Source of the DNA: Phialocephala subalpina
Lineage: Eukaryota; Ascomycota; Leotiomycetes; Helotiales; Mollisiaceae
Assembly (NCBI GenBank): GCA_900073065.1
Contig: FJOG01000004.1
Coordinates: forward strand, 492,061 to 556,060
Direction of reading: 5' to 3'
Length of the DNA: 64,000 bases
This document shows positions 41,234 to 51,800 of the stretch, piece by piece. Every line of letters begins with the position of its first letter. The first letter of the stretch is position 1. The translations under genes and the position numbers were made by a program. The notes under the pieces are model-generated. The model worked only from the letters and a program-made list of their open reading frames with translations, did not search any database and was not told the origin of the DNA.

Positions 41234-43027
41234 ATGCCCTCAGCCGTCACCATGGCGCCGAAAATGACCAAGAACCAGATGAGGCGCGCGAAGAAGAAGG
41301 AGCAGAAGAAGGTAGTAAAGGTCAGTCTGGAACAATATCGTTGTATCTACGCATATGCTAATACTAGACAGGTGACTCCTACTCCCGAGCCAGAAAAGGA
41401 ACCAGAATCTGTCCCTGAACCCGAGGCAGTCAAAATAGAAGACGTCGAAGACCCCTTACAAGCCGAGATTACGACCCTCGAAATCAGCGAAGATGATCCA
41501 AACTACGAGATGTTCAAGAGCATCATGGAGCGATTTGGCGCATCCGCCGAAGAAGACGAGGCTGCGAAAGATGCAAATTCAGGAGATAAGGGCGAAGTCT
41601 TCTACGATGATGATGACGAGATCCCAGACGAGGATGAAGAGGCAGACAAGGAGCCGAAGCTGTCCAAGAAGAAGAGAAAGGAGCGTGACAAGCTGTCTGT
41701 GGCCGAGTTGAAGGCTTTGGTCCAAAAGCCAGAGCTTGTGGAATGGACTGACACATCTGCCTCAGATCCCCAATTGCTCGTTCAGATCAAGTCATATCGA
41801 AATGTCGTCCCAGTGCCAAGCCATTGGTCGCTGAAGCGCGAATACCTCTCGTCCAAGCGTGGTGTTGAGAAGCCTCCGTTCGCACTCCCGAAGTTCATCC
41901 AAGAGACTGGTATTGCAGAGATGCGCGATGCGGTATTGGAAAAACAAGATCAAGCCAGCTTAAAGCAAAAGCAGCGAGAGCGAGTACAACCGAAGATGGG
42001 AAAGTTGGATATTGATTATCAGAAGTTGTATGAAGCCTTTTTCAGGTTCCAGACCAAGCCTGAGCTAACGCGCTATGGCGAGGTTTACTACGAAGGCAAG
42101 GAATACGAGACGAATCTAAGACATCTCCGTCCGGGTGAGTTGAGTGAAGAATTGAAAGAGGCTCTCAATATTCCGCCAGGAGCTCCACCACCATGGTTGA
42201 TCAATCAGCAGAGATTTGGTCCGCCACCATCCTACCCATCTCTCAAGATTCCTGGACTCAACGCCCCTCCTCCACCAGGCGGCGCCTGGGGTTTCCATCC
42301 CGGTGGATACGGAAAGCCTCCGGTTGATGAGTTCAACAGACCCCTCTATGGTGGTGATATCTTTGGTGTTCTACAGCCGCAGGTAAACAACCAAGCTGGT
42401 GAGCCTATTGAGCGAACTCTATGGGGGGAATTACAAGCACCAGAAGAAGAATCAGAGGAAGAGGAGGAGAGTGAGGAAGAGGAAGAAGGCGATGAAGAGG
42501 ACATTGGTGCAGGTCTTCAGACACCCAGCGGTCTGGAAACCCCAGGTGGAATGGCGTCCACTGTTCCTTCCGAGTATCCTGGCGACATGAGTGTTGGTGG
42601 CGATTTCGACCTTCGAAAGCACAAACGCGGCACTGAGACCGAGGAATCTTCCGCTCCAAGATCAGCATACACCGTTATTCCAGAGCGCCAGATTCGTGCA
42701 GAGGGTTTCTTTGGTGGCGAGCGAGCTTACGATGTACGGGGCGCTCAGAATGCTCATCTACCAGTCTTGGGACAAGAAGATGATACCAGAAAGAGAAAGA
42801 AGCCTGGAGATGTTGATGTGGCACTGGACGTCGATTCCCTGGTATCAGAGGAAGGTATGAGCAAGGAAGAGATCAAGCGTAGATTTGAGCAGCAGAAGAA
42901 AGAGGAGAAAGGTGCTTGGGCATTTGATGAGGATCTGAGCGATATGATTGCGCAGGAAAGTCGGAAGCGACAAAAGCGCGATGAAGAGAAGCGGGGCGAG
43001 AAGAAGGAGAGATCGTACAGATTCTAG
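41234..43027 (+). CDS. CUS1: Splicing factor SF3b subunit 2 (SF3b145/Cus1)
   Basis: The protein has a lysine-rich N-terminus, acidic stretches, then the conserved DUF382 region (EWTDTSASDPQLLVQIKSYR, VPVPSHWSLKREYLSSKRGV, PPFALPKFIQETGIAEMRDA, QPKMGKLDIDYQKLYEAFF). The PSP region follows (LRPGELSEELKEALNIPPGA, PPPWLINQQRFGPPPSYPSL, IPGLNAPPPPGGAWGFHPGG) and an acidic/basic C-terminus. This is the U2 snRNP SF3b subunit needed for branch-site recognition. A 51-nt intron is very likely at 41321-41371 (GTCAGT donor, GCTAATAC branch, AGACAG acceptor). Being a multiple of three without a stop, it is invisible as an ORF break; unspliced RNA would add 17 residues. Translation could start at 41234 or six codons on. 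Confidence 0.92.
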   Translation: MPSAVTMAPKMTKNQMRRAKKKEQKKVVKVSLEQYRCIYAYANTRQVTPTPEPEKEPESVPEPEAVKIEDVEDPLQAEITTLEISEDDPNYEMFKSIMERFGASAEEDEAAKDANSGDKGEVFYDDDDEIPDEDEEADKEPKLSKKKRKERDKLSVAELKALVQKPELVEWTDTSASDPQLLVQIKSYRNVVPVPSHWSLKREYLSSKRGVEKPPFALPKFIQETGIAEMRDAVLEKQDQASLKQKQRERVQPKMGKLDIDYQKLYEAFFRFQTKPELTRYGEVYYEGKEYETNLRHLRPGELSEELKEALNIPPGAPPPWLINQQRFGPPPSYPSLKIPGLNAPPPPGGAWGFHPGGYGKPPVDEFNRPLYGGDIFGVLQPQVNNQAGEPIERTLWGELQAPEEESEEEEESEEEEEGDEEDIGAGLQTPSGLETPGGMASTVPSEYPGDMSVGGDFDLRKHKRGTETEESSAPRSAYTVIPERQIRAEGFFGGERAYDVRGAQNAHLPVLGQEDDTRKRKKPGDVDVALDVDSLVSEEGMSKEEIKRRFEQQKKEEKGAWAFDEDLSDMIAQESRKRQKRDEEKRGEKKERSYRF

Positions 43028-43575
43028 GTTCGGAAGATGGGTATCATCACATATGGCGTTCGGGTGGCATTGTGAGGATCAGTTGTACTTCAGAAGTGTA
43101 ATATCAAAATCGAAAAGTACATCCATACTATAGTTTCCCTATACCGTGACATTTGAACTAAAATGTACCAGAAAACGAGGGACATCGTCCTGGCCAAAAA
43201 TGGTCGTCTCAACAATCTTGCCTTTGTGATTTGGAAAGTTTTCATGTGTTTGGATTGTTCAGACATATAATTTAGACAAACACATTCATCCTCGACCTTC
43301 ACTACCTAGGACATTCCAGAGACCCAACTGCTGCACTCGCGGGGCACAAAATGTCTCCAATGACTAAGCACTGTAGGGGTACACAGCTAGCGGCCGCCTT
43401 CGACATCGCTCCTCCCAAAAATTATACCAGCAACACCAACATCGACATTAAACATCACTCACTTTCCCTACCGATCCTACCTACCAACTACCACCCTATC
43501 GCTCCTTCCCTACCAAAGGCACCTGCCACAACAACGTCTGCTACTAGCGCAAATTCGAAATAAGGTTTAGACAAG
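43028..43575. other. Intergenic region
   Basis: 3' flank of CUS1 and promoter/5' leader of the SR-rich gene, the latter C/A-rich near 43430-43560. No gene seen. Confidence 0.5.
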
Positions 43576-46335
43576 ATGGATCGAGACAGGAGGGACAGAG
43601 ACAGGAGAGACAGGAGCAGAAGCAGAGATAGCTATCGTGGACGGGATCGCGATCGAAGGTTCGTTTTATAGTTCTTTGCTTAGTGGTATTTTGATTGTTC
43701 TATCTTTTGGGAGACATTGGATCCTGGAGCCTCGACCGACTGATCGAGTACGAACATTCGAACAATCGAGAAAGTCCCAGGCCGCGCAGGACAATGGATC
43801 AGAGAGGCAGAGGCGGCAGAGGAAGAGGCCGAGGGAGAGGAGGTCCACGCCGCCGCGGAAGAGGACGGGGACGAGGAGGAGGTGGAACGCAACCTATGTA
43901 TGCCTCCCCCGCCCAATCTCCCCAAACTCCTAGAACAAGACCGTTGGACCCTCTCCTACCTCCCAACCGCCCACCTCTTTCCTACCGTCAACTCTCGATT
44001 CCCGAAAGACAAATGTTCCAGCATTTCTGGGACAATCAAGACGAGGATGCCAGAATTGGCTGGGTGGTACGGTATGTAGAGGCATGGCGAATGTTTGGTT
44101 GGGTGCCCCCTCTGCCCCGGGTATGTGAAGAGTATACGTGGAAAGACTGGGCTACACAGTACCTCTCTTATTATCCCGAGCTTCGTCGGACATCGAGAGA
44201 ATTGGATGCAGATCCTCACTTCTCACCACCAGACGGTGGTGGTGGACATATCACGTTTGGAGGCAATTTCAATGTCCTACCTGGTCTGGAACATTTTCCC
44301 AGTTACTCGCAACCAGGAAATTTTCCCCATATGGCCTCCCAAATCGGTCTGAACTCCTCGACCATCCATGAAATGTCCCAGGATCCAGGTACATTGTGGC
44401 CCGAAGTCTTGCAAGCTAGCGCTGGACTTCAACCCTTGCAACCGACGGCGCGGCACCCTTCAAATTCACCTTTGAACCCGGCCGTGAAACTTAAGAGGAG
44501 TTTCGAGCAATCACCACTAAACCCGGATTCTCCAATTCACAACGAGGAAAGGCTAACAAAACGGCGAAACACAGAGGAGAAGGGGAAGTCACCAAGATGG
44601 GCGCAGGAGAATCATATCGACCCACGGCTCGTCCACGCTCCCCACGCTCCCCACCAAGAATCGACTCCTTCAGGGGCGACAGAAAGAGATCACCACGCAG
44701 AGAACGCGCAAGATCGCCTCCAGCCACAGATACCTGGCATCCCGGAGTCAGGGATCGATCCCCGCGACGTCGATCCAGGACTCCTCCCCGACGAGAGCGC
44801 TCACCGTTCAGAGACAATTGGCGGTCCAGAGCGCGGTCACCACCACATGTAAGAAGCCCGAGAAGGTTCTCTCCACGAAGGGACGAAGATCGTAGAGCAA
44901 GATCACCACCAAGGTATGTTATGAAGCTGCTCTCTATTGCTGAATAGAGCTGACGAGACGCGTAGAAGAAGATCGAGATCCCCATATGACCGCGAACGTC
45001 CTGCGCGTGCAAGATCACCACTTTCTAGAAGATCGCCACCAGCGGGTGAGTTTTGCGCCAGCCTTGTTTCTCCTCTCTTTACGAGGCTCCCAATTTGCGT
45101 CCTTGAGTATTTCACAATTGGCCTACTGACATTCTCTAGGACCACGCGGTTCTCGCCCCCGTTCTAGAAGTCCAGACCGCAGAGACGACCGCGCACCTAC
45201 TGGCCCAAGCTCGTCCAACTGGAGAGCTCGATCTCCTTCTCCAATTGCTCGCGATTCCGAGCGATCTTCTGGTCGTACTTCTGGAAATACCTCTCGACGC
45301 TCATCACCGCCTATCCATCCTGATCGTTTACATCTTACACAAGTCAATAACCGCGAACCAAGACCCCGCTCGCCGCCCACACGAGAACGTTCACCTGTTA
45401 CCCAACTTGCTTTTAGAGAGCGGGACTCTGCTAGATCCACCCCCCGAGATCGCTCGCCTGTTCGACCAACTGCACCACGATCCCCTCCCAGAGGACCAGC
45501 TGGCTTTCGAGCACCACCCACTGGACCTAGCAGCAGTCGAAACTTCACTGCACCTAATCAACCCCGCGCTTCTATCGTACCTTCAATACATTCAGCTCCA
45601 TCAGCTCCCGCATCTCATTCGTCACAATCATCCTATCACCGATCCGAAAATAATGGCCCTGTTGTACCGCCTGCAGGACCACGTGGCTATGTTCCCCCAA
45701 CACGTGGCGCCTATAACATGAGAGGAGGTAGAGGTTCATTCAGTAGCGATCGAGTAATTCGTCCCGACACAGGTGCATGGGGAGCAGCCCCACCTAGTCG
45801 GCCAACAGCTGCAACACAAGATGTCAGAATGACAGATGCACCTTCCAAAGCCCCTACCCCAACCAGTCGTTCAGCGCCATCTCCTCGATCACCTCCATCT
45901 ATCGCATCCGCTTCACCAACTATCCCCACAGGCCCATCAAGCGGCATTCCCACCGGTCCTCGAGCCGGTGTCCCCTCCCGTCCCTCACTACAGCATTCAT
46001 CCAGCATGTACGGCCGCAACACCCAATCAAACATGAACAACGGACCTCGACCTCACCCAGCCATGGTAGGCATCCCACCCATCATCCCAGGTGGAAGAAT
46101 CGATTCTGCAGCAACAGGCATACCCACCGAAATCCAAGCTCGACTTAAGAAACTCGAGGAAGAAGAACAGGTTTTGAGGGAGAGACATTATGCGAAGCAG
46201 GAGACGTTGAAGCAAGGGTTGAAGGGGTGGGATAGGTTAAGCAAGGAGGCTGCCGGGATGGCGTTGAGGACTGAGTTGAGTGAGAGACATGTTAGGATGT
46301 TGGCTGGAGAGGGAGTTGGTGGTGCTGCTTTTTGA
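43576..46335 (+). CDS. Arg/Ser-rich (SR-like) RNA-associated protein, 565 aa in simplest model
   Basis: Exon 1 43576-43658 encodes MDRDRRDRDRRDRSRSRD and then YRGRDRDRR. The best-fitting next exon starts 44575, after a CTAAC branch and ACAG acceptor, giving GAGESYRPTARPRSPRSPPR, then 44966-45045 and 45140-46335. The model closes at 1698 nt. RS/SR and SPP motifs fill residues 1-250; the middle is Pro/Ser/Arg-rich, and the C-terminus is a helix IPTEIQARLKKLEEEEQVLR with a final basic segment. Composition suggests a splicing or mRNA-export associated nuclear protein; no RRM is visible. The first intron would be 916 nt, far above the usual 40-140, and it contains a separate ORF (next entry). An alternative exon in this interval is possible. 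Confidence 0.6.
43794..44852 (+). CDS. RGG-rich ORF inside the SR-rich gene, 352 aa
   Basis: MDQRGRGGRGRGRGRG and RRRGRGRGRGGGG start, followed by unusually protein-like sequence: LSIPERQMFQHFWDNQDED, WVVRYVEAWRMFGWVPPLP, YTWKDWATQYLSYYPELRRT. It ends in a polar tail at 44852. The ORF lies in the same strand as the SR-rich gene. It is either an alternative or additional exon of that gene, a nested gene, or a fortuitous ORF. From 44575 to 44852 two frames are both open; the SR frame is clearly the constrained one there, so the last 90 residues of this ORF are doubtful. Not recognised. Confidence 0.35.
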   Translation: MDQRGRGGRGRGRGRGGPRRRGRGRGRGGGGTQPMYASPAQSPQTPRTRPLDPLLPPNRPPLSYRQLSIPERQMFQHFWDNQDEDARIGWVVRYVEAWRMFGWVPPLPRVCEEYTWKDWATQYLSYYPELRRTSRELDADPHFSPPDGGGGHITFGGNFNVLPGLEHFPSYSQPGNFPHMASQIGLNSSTIHEMSQDPGTLWPEVLQASAGLQPLQPTARHPSNSPLNPAVKLKRSFEQSPLNPDSPIHNEERLTKRRNTEEKGKSPRWAQENHIDPRLVHAPHAPHQESTPSGATERDHHAENAQDRLQPQIPGIPESGIDPRDVDPGLLPDESAHRSETIGGPERGHHHM

Positions 46336-47728
46336 TGAATGATCACTCGTTGAACTGTATTGGAGTATTGTATGATTACGTTTCCTTTTCTTTTCGATCA
46401 TGACAAAAAGCAGAAGAGAAAATACCAAGCAGTAAAAGACTGCATTACAGGCGTTGGGAATGTTCCTGCTTCTATGGGACATCCAATACTGGTCTGCTGG
46501 TAGGGGTCTTACAGGCCCGTGTAGAGATAATAAAATCCGTGAAACACCTAAACATCCAGATCTTCATTATCCCTCCCATCTTTGCTTGGACTTCCTTATG
46601 AACATTCAGATACATCAAAGCCCGGTCGAAGGCTCACGATCCTGACGAGAAGGAGGTTGCAAAAATATCGAGCGCCATCACACGTTTCCGGATGACTTGA
46701 TCGCCAAGTTACACACGAACGAGGGAAAAACGCTCATGCAATAGGTACGGAAGATGAAGAAGGCAGGTCCAGTTTGAGCCAACATTTGACTTTGCCGGGA
46801 CCAGCTACAAGTAATATATCAGAAAGCTAAACTTTGGGAAAACCCTAATGAAGGTACGCCTCTATCTCCGAGATAGCATCGTAGATATGACTCGAATACA
46901 TCTCAAGCGCCATTTCACCGCCTGCAAGAATGTATCTCGCATCTGGCTCTTGCGATGTGTTGCGCCAGTGCATTGCACTATCTAATTACGCCTATCCCGT
47001 AAAACCCGAGTCTTGGCCTGAAGGACGACGTTGGCACCGTTGGGTTTCCTTGTTGGTGAGAGGAGAATCGGGCATCTCGTAGTGTTCGCTGGAGGAATGT
47101 TTTCGACGAAACGAGAAATATTGGAATCGATCGTCCAAATGGCGGAATTAGCCGAAAGCTGCTCTTCGTCTGTAGTGGCTCGCCCTATCACATCACCTGT
47201 TAGGTTATATCACTTATGATTCGAGTGTAACTTGCCAAGTATTTTCTAGCGGCGACAATGGCATGACCGACTGTTTGTCCGTATTCAGAAGCTATCCGAA
47301 GCTGCTCCCTATATTGTCTTACTAGAATAAGAGTGGCAGATCAGCATCTGGAAACTTTGAAAGTCGCTTCAACTTTCAAGATTGTTTCTCGGGCTCGCTT
47401 ACTGTAGCAGCGAACATGGTTGCGAGGAACCGCCGGGATTCTGGTCTGCTGCCCTATGGACATCCGTAACATATTCATCCAAGATATTTTAGGTCCCGAA
47501 CGGTGTGAAGCCTTGAGGATTCCACGCCATGGCGTTGGAAAAAAGGCGTCTAATAACCTTGCGTGAGTAAAGAATTCTCTACCTATATCGCAACCTTACC
47601 ACGCCCACCGTTCTTGGGCTCGCAAAGTTGTTTCTGACAATGGCAGAATGCGAAGGTTAAGTAATTGTTGTAACGCGAAAGTGACAACAACAGATAATGA
47701 AAGTATTATACTATCACCCATATGAATC
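46336..47728. other. Intergenic region
   Basis: About 1.4 kb with only short ORFs (46454-46645 and overlapping antisense ORFs near 46982-47219). TTACAGG words near 46445 and 46510 recall the dispersed repeat but are too short to assign. Confidence 0.4.
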
Positions 47729-48235
47729 ATGAGATATGAAGGCTTGATAAGTTCTAGCTTTATTAAGGCTATCAACTGGTTGGAGGATAGAAGAGAGCAA
47801 ATGAGCTTGAAATGGGTTGAAGCTTTGTCAAATGATTGGAGGAACACATATACGTTCGAAGAGTTACAGCCTTATCAAAGCACTCTTAGCCGGTTGAAGG
47901 ATAGCCAATGGTTTGACTATTACACAAAGATACTTGCCTTTCTCTCGAAAATGTTTACCATTAAATGCAGCTATACCTTTGAAGCTGCGAGGTCAGTTTT
48001 GCGAATATTTGATCACGGCTTAATTGAAAACAGTAGCCTGCAATCTGGAAGATGGGGAAACTTGAGATGGAGAAACTTGAGATGGGGAAACTTGAGACGG
48101 AATTCAAAGGTGCACATCACCTTCGACTTTGACATTGACACTCACAAATCCGAGTCTGCCCAAAGTGAATTCTCTCAAATCTCTTTGCAATGTCTCACAG
48201 ACGCAGGGACATTTAGGTTGTTGTTGGTTTCATAA
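47729..48235 (+). CDS. Hypothetical 168-aa protein with a short repeat
   Basis: A moderately long ORF with helical, Trp-containing sequence (FIKAINWLEDRREQMSLKWV) and three in-frame copies of a 5-residue unit (RWGNL/RWRNL/RWGNL) from a 15-bp DNA repeat at about 48050-48095. It has an Asp/His-rich segment near the end. No family recognised, start not supported by context; may be non-coding. Confidence 0.3.
   Translation: MRYEGLISSSFIKAINWLEDRREQMSLKWVEALSNDWRNTYTFEELQPYQSTLSRLKDSQWFDYYTKILAFLSKMFTIKCSYTFEAARSVLRIFDHGLIENSSLQSGRWGNLRWRNLRWGNLRRNSKVHITFDFDIDTHKSESAQSEFSQISLQCLTDAGTFRLLLVS
48050..48095. repeat. 15-bp minisatellite, three copies
   Basis: Three head-to-tail units close to AGATGGGGAAACTTG; the middle copy has one substitution (AGATGGAGAAACTTG). 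Unit length of 15 keeps the surrounding ORF in frame. Confidence 0.85.
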
Positions 48236-48812
48236 TATGTATTGTGCCACAATCTATTCCTAGGTACGTTTGGTATCAACAACACTCTAAACACACAGCC
48301 AGGTCCATTCCCTTCATTCATCTCACCTCAAAACCGGCCAAGTTTATCTCAAGCACAGCTAGCAGCAAGCCACCCCCTCATCTCATCTCATTCATCTCCT
48401 CTCATTATGCACACCCCTCTTTTCCCCATCTCACCCCCATCAATAACCATGACCAACGCCACGCACAAGGATCGCCGTAGTCTCTCCATCCTGAGATATC
48501 AAAACCAAAACCACCAGTAAAAAAAGCAACGCTATGCAGGCTAAAGTGATTCACTCCACCCCGCTCCATCTAAACCCAGGCCAGACAATTTTTGCATTGA
48601 AAAAGAAATAAAATTGTATAACCGCTCTCTTGCTAACCGGAAGTAACAATTTGCAAAGAAGGAAACTAGGCATGTATGCTCGAAAGGCGGAGCCCCAAAG
48701 TGGAGGTGCCTCAAATCTTTCGCCAGAGTATGTACGCCGCAACTCCAGAACCACCACCTCAACACCAACGCAACGCAACGCAATGCAAAGAGCCATCAAA
48801 CGAGGACGAGAA
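48236..48812. other. Intergenic region
   Basis: C-rich, Ser/Pro-like plus strand (48290-48480) without a recognised gene; 3' flank of the large coiled-coil gene. Confidence 0.4.
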
Positions 48813-51800
48813 TCACTCATCATCGCTATCGCTGACGAGATCAATGACATGGTTATTCACCTCCTTCGGCTTTTCCTTCGACTTCTCCTCCGAATTCTCT
48901 ATAACTGGGGTCCTAGGTTTGACGTCAACATTCTCTGCTGCCTGGAAATCCATCCTAACCCTCTCTGAAATGCCCACGTTAACACTCCCCTTCACGCTCT
49001 TCTTAAGCGGAGAAATAGGCCTTCAAGATCAGCAACAAACTTACCAAAAGGAATCGTCATAAGCCAGTACTCACTCGTCCGATTCACTATCACTAATCCT
49101 CGGCTCTACAAGATTCCCATCATCAGGATCGAAATCCGGGTCTTGATCTCGGTCGTCATCATTGCCTAGTTCGCCGTATTTGCGACGTGGCTTCTTGGCT
49201 GCTGGACTGCCGTTTGTTCGCTTGTGGCTGGAGGAGGGTTTGCTGTTGGTTTGCTTGGGCTGTTCGGATGGGAATGGTCGCTTCTTGCTTTCGCTCACGG
49301 CACGTTCGCTGGTGCTGGTAACGGACGACGGCTTTCGAACGGCAGAAGCAGCTGATGTAACGCTGCCTGGTCTGGAGGCTGGTCGAGCATTTGCGTTGGT
49401 AGGGCCTTTGTTCGTGCTTGAAACCGAACCGGCTGGTGAATTGAGTCGATTAGGGGGTTGAGGACGAGATGCAGGACCTCTATTTGTGCTTGACACCGAA
49501 CCAGCTGGTGAATTGAGTCGATTGGAAGAGGTAGATGGCTGGCGAGACGTAGGACCTTGGCCAGGAGCTGATGGTCTTGTGACAGCTGGTATAGCCCGGT
49601 CCTGTGCCTTTTTAGCGTTCGCCTTTTGAACCTTTTCGACTTCTTCCCCGAGATCTGCCACCTTCTCGTTCATCTTTTCGAAATTGTCGATCATTGTTTC
49701 CTGACCCTTATTGTACGTAGATAATAAGCGGCCCAACTCTCCTTCAACATTCTTCGTGGAAGATTGAAGGTTGGTGACAGCAGGGGTCAACGTGACATCG
49801 ATCTCGTCGCGCATGTTTTGGATACGCTTGGCTTGATTGGTGACTGAGAGCTCGACTGCATCCATCCTAGTGCTTACTCTGGGTTCCACTGCTTGCAATG
49901 TCGTGATAGATGTTTGAATTTCGGCAATTCGAGCCTCGGCGTTTTGCAAATTCGGCAGACCGTCCAAGACATTATAGACAATTGCTTTGTGGAGTTCGGC
50001 TGTGTTGATGTTGTCAAGCCTAGATTGCACATTGCCTATAGCAACATCGTGGCTCTCAACAGTAGCATGCACGCCCTCGACAGTAGCATGAACCCCATTC
50101 AGAGTTGTTTGGAGTTGATTGACCATGTCCGAACGCGCAAAGATGCCTTGGGAGTTAATTGTGTGGATAGCGCTATGAGCTGCACCAGTCGTAACGCTGG
50201 CCATTACACCAGATATTGTCTGCTTCGTCTCTTGACTGAGGATATCGTGATCTTTCCTAAGAGAATCGATGGATGTTTGCAACTTGGTGATGCTGTCCGT
50301 TTGCTGGAGTTCAAGCGGCTTGATGCTCGCCTTGACTTGCTCTTCCACGATGTCTCCTACCATCTCTCCCAATGCGTCTAGACTTCCTCGAACGATCTGC
50401 AGATCGGTCTCTACTCTTGCGACCCTAGGGGCAAGGGTGGCATTTGCTGGTATTGTACCAGCCTGAGCTGGTGCTACTGGTGCTGCCGGTGTTTGAACAA
50501 TTGGTCGTTGCTCAACTGTAGTAAGTCGCGGCTCAATATCAGTCAACTGTTGCTGTGCAGCCCTCATGCTTTTATCGAGTATTGCTAAATCCCCGCCATG
50601 CTCCGTCTCAAGAACTGCGAGTCGGTTAAGGATGGGCCCAAGGTCTGGTTTACTCGATTCTAGTGTCGTGAGACGGGTTTTGAGAGCATTTAGCTCGTAG
50701 CTGTTGTGAGGACCATTTGACGATGCTGGAGCGGCTTGGGACACCGCTGCTGGTGCTTGAACAGCTGGACGTTGCTCAAGATCATTCAATCCTCTATCAA
50801 AGTTTGACAGTCGATGATTGACCACGTCAGAACTAGGTTTCGCGAGACCAGGAGTTGCTCCAACAGCGTTCTGGCCGGTGACAGCTGCATTCAACTTCGA
50901 AACCTCTTGCTTGAGAGGGTCAATATGAGCCTTTATAAGCTCTGAGTAGTCAGGCTTGACTACCGGCGATGGCCGATTTGACAATGATTCTAGCCTGCTG
51001 ACTTTTCCAGCTTGGGAGTCGATTTTGCCAACTAGCGAGTCAACTTTCCCAACTAGAGGGTTGATTTTTCCAACTTGAGAATCGACTTGTCCGGCCAGAG
51101 AATCGAGCTGTCCAGCCAGTGGATCGACCTTTCCAATAAGAGAGTCCACCTTTCCAATCAAGGGGTCGACCTTCCCAAGGAGTGAGGTCAGCTTTGGCCT
51201 GGTGTTGTTATCCCTAACCTGGCAAGTAGTTTCCGCCTGGGTCATTCTTTCAGCTTGTTGATTAAGCTTTTGATCGATATTGCCGACTCTTGCATTGAAG
51301 ACCTCCATCGTTACACTAGACCCCTCCAGCCTCGTCAATTCCAATTGCAGGGCAGTAATCTCGGGTACGCGCTTCGCGAGTCCCTCGACTGCTGTCAAGC
51401 GTGAGGCAATATCGTCGTAATCCTTGCCCATTGTTTGGGAGTGGCCGATAGCGGCTCTCTTAACATCTGAAATGTCGTCCCTTAGTAACTTGATGCCTGA
51501 CTCCATTCCAGTAACCTGATTGGAGACTCTATCCAAGTCCAATTTACTTTGGGACCTTAAGTTCTTGATTTCCGCTTGCCACGTAGATTTCTCATCCTCA
51601 TGACTCTTTGCCAACTGTGAGTGCTTGGCTTCGAGTTCCCGATATAACTTCATCTGCTCTTCTAGCAAGTACGCATAGCCCTCGCAAGTCTTTTCGACTT
51701 TTGCAAGACGTTTTTCATTCTCCGACGAGTCCTGGTTCGAATAGCCGCTGGCTAGGATGCTGGGAACAAGATATGAAACAGCCTCTTTCGTGCTTTTGGC

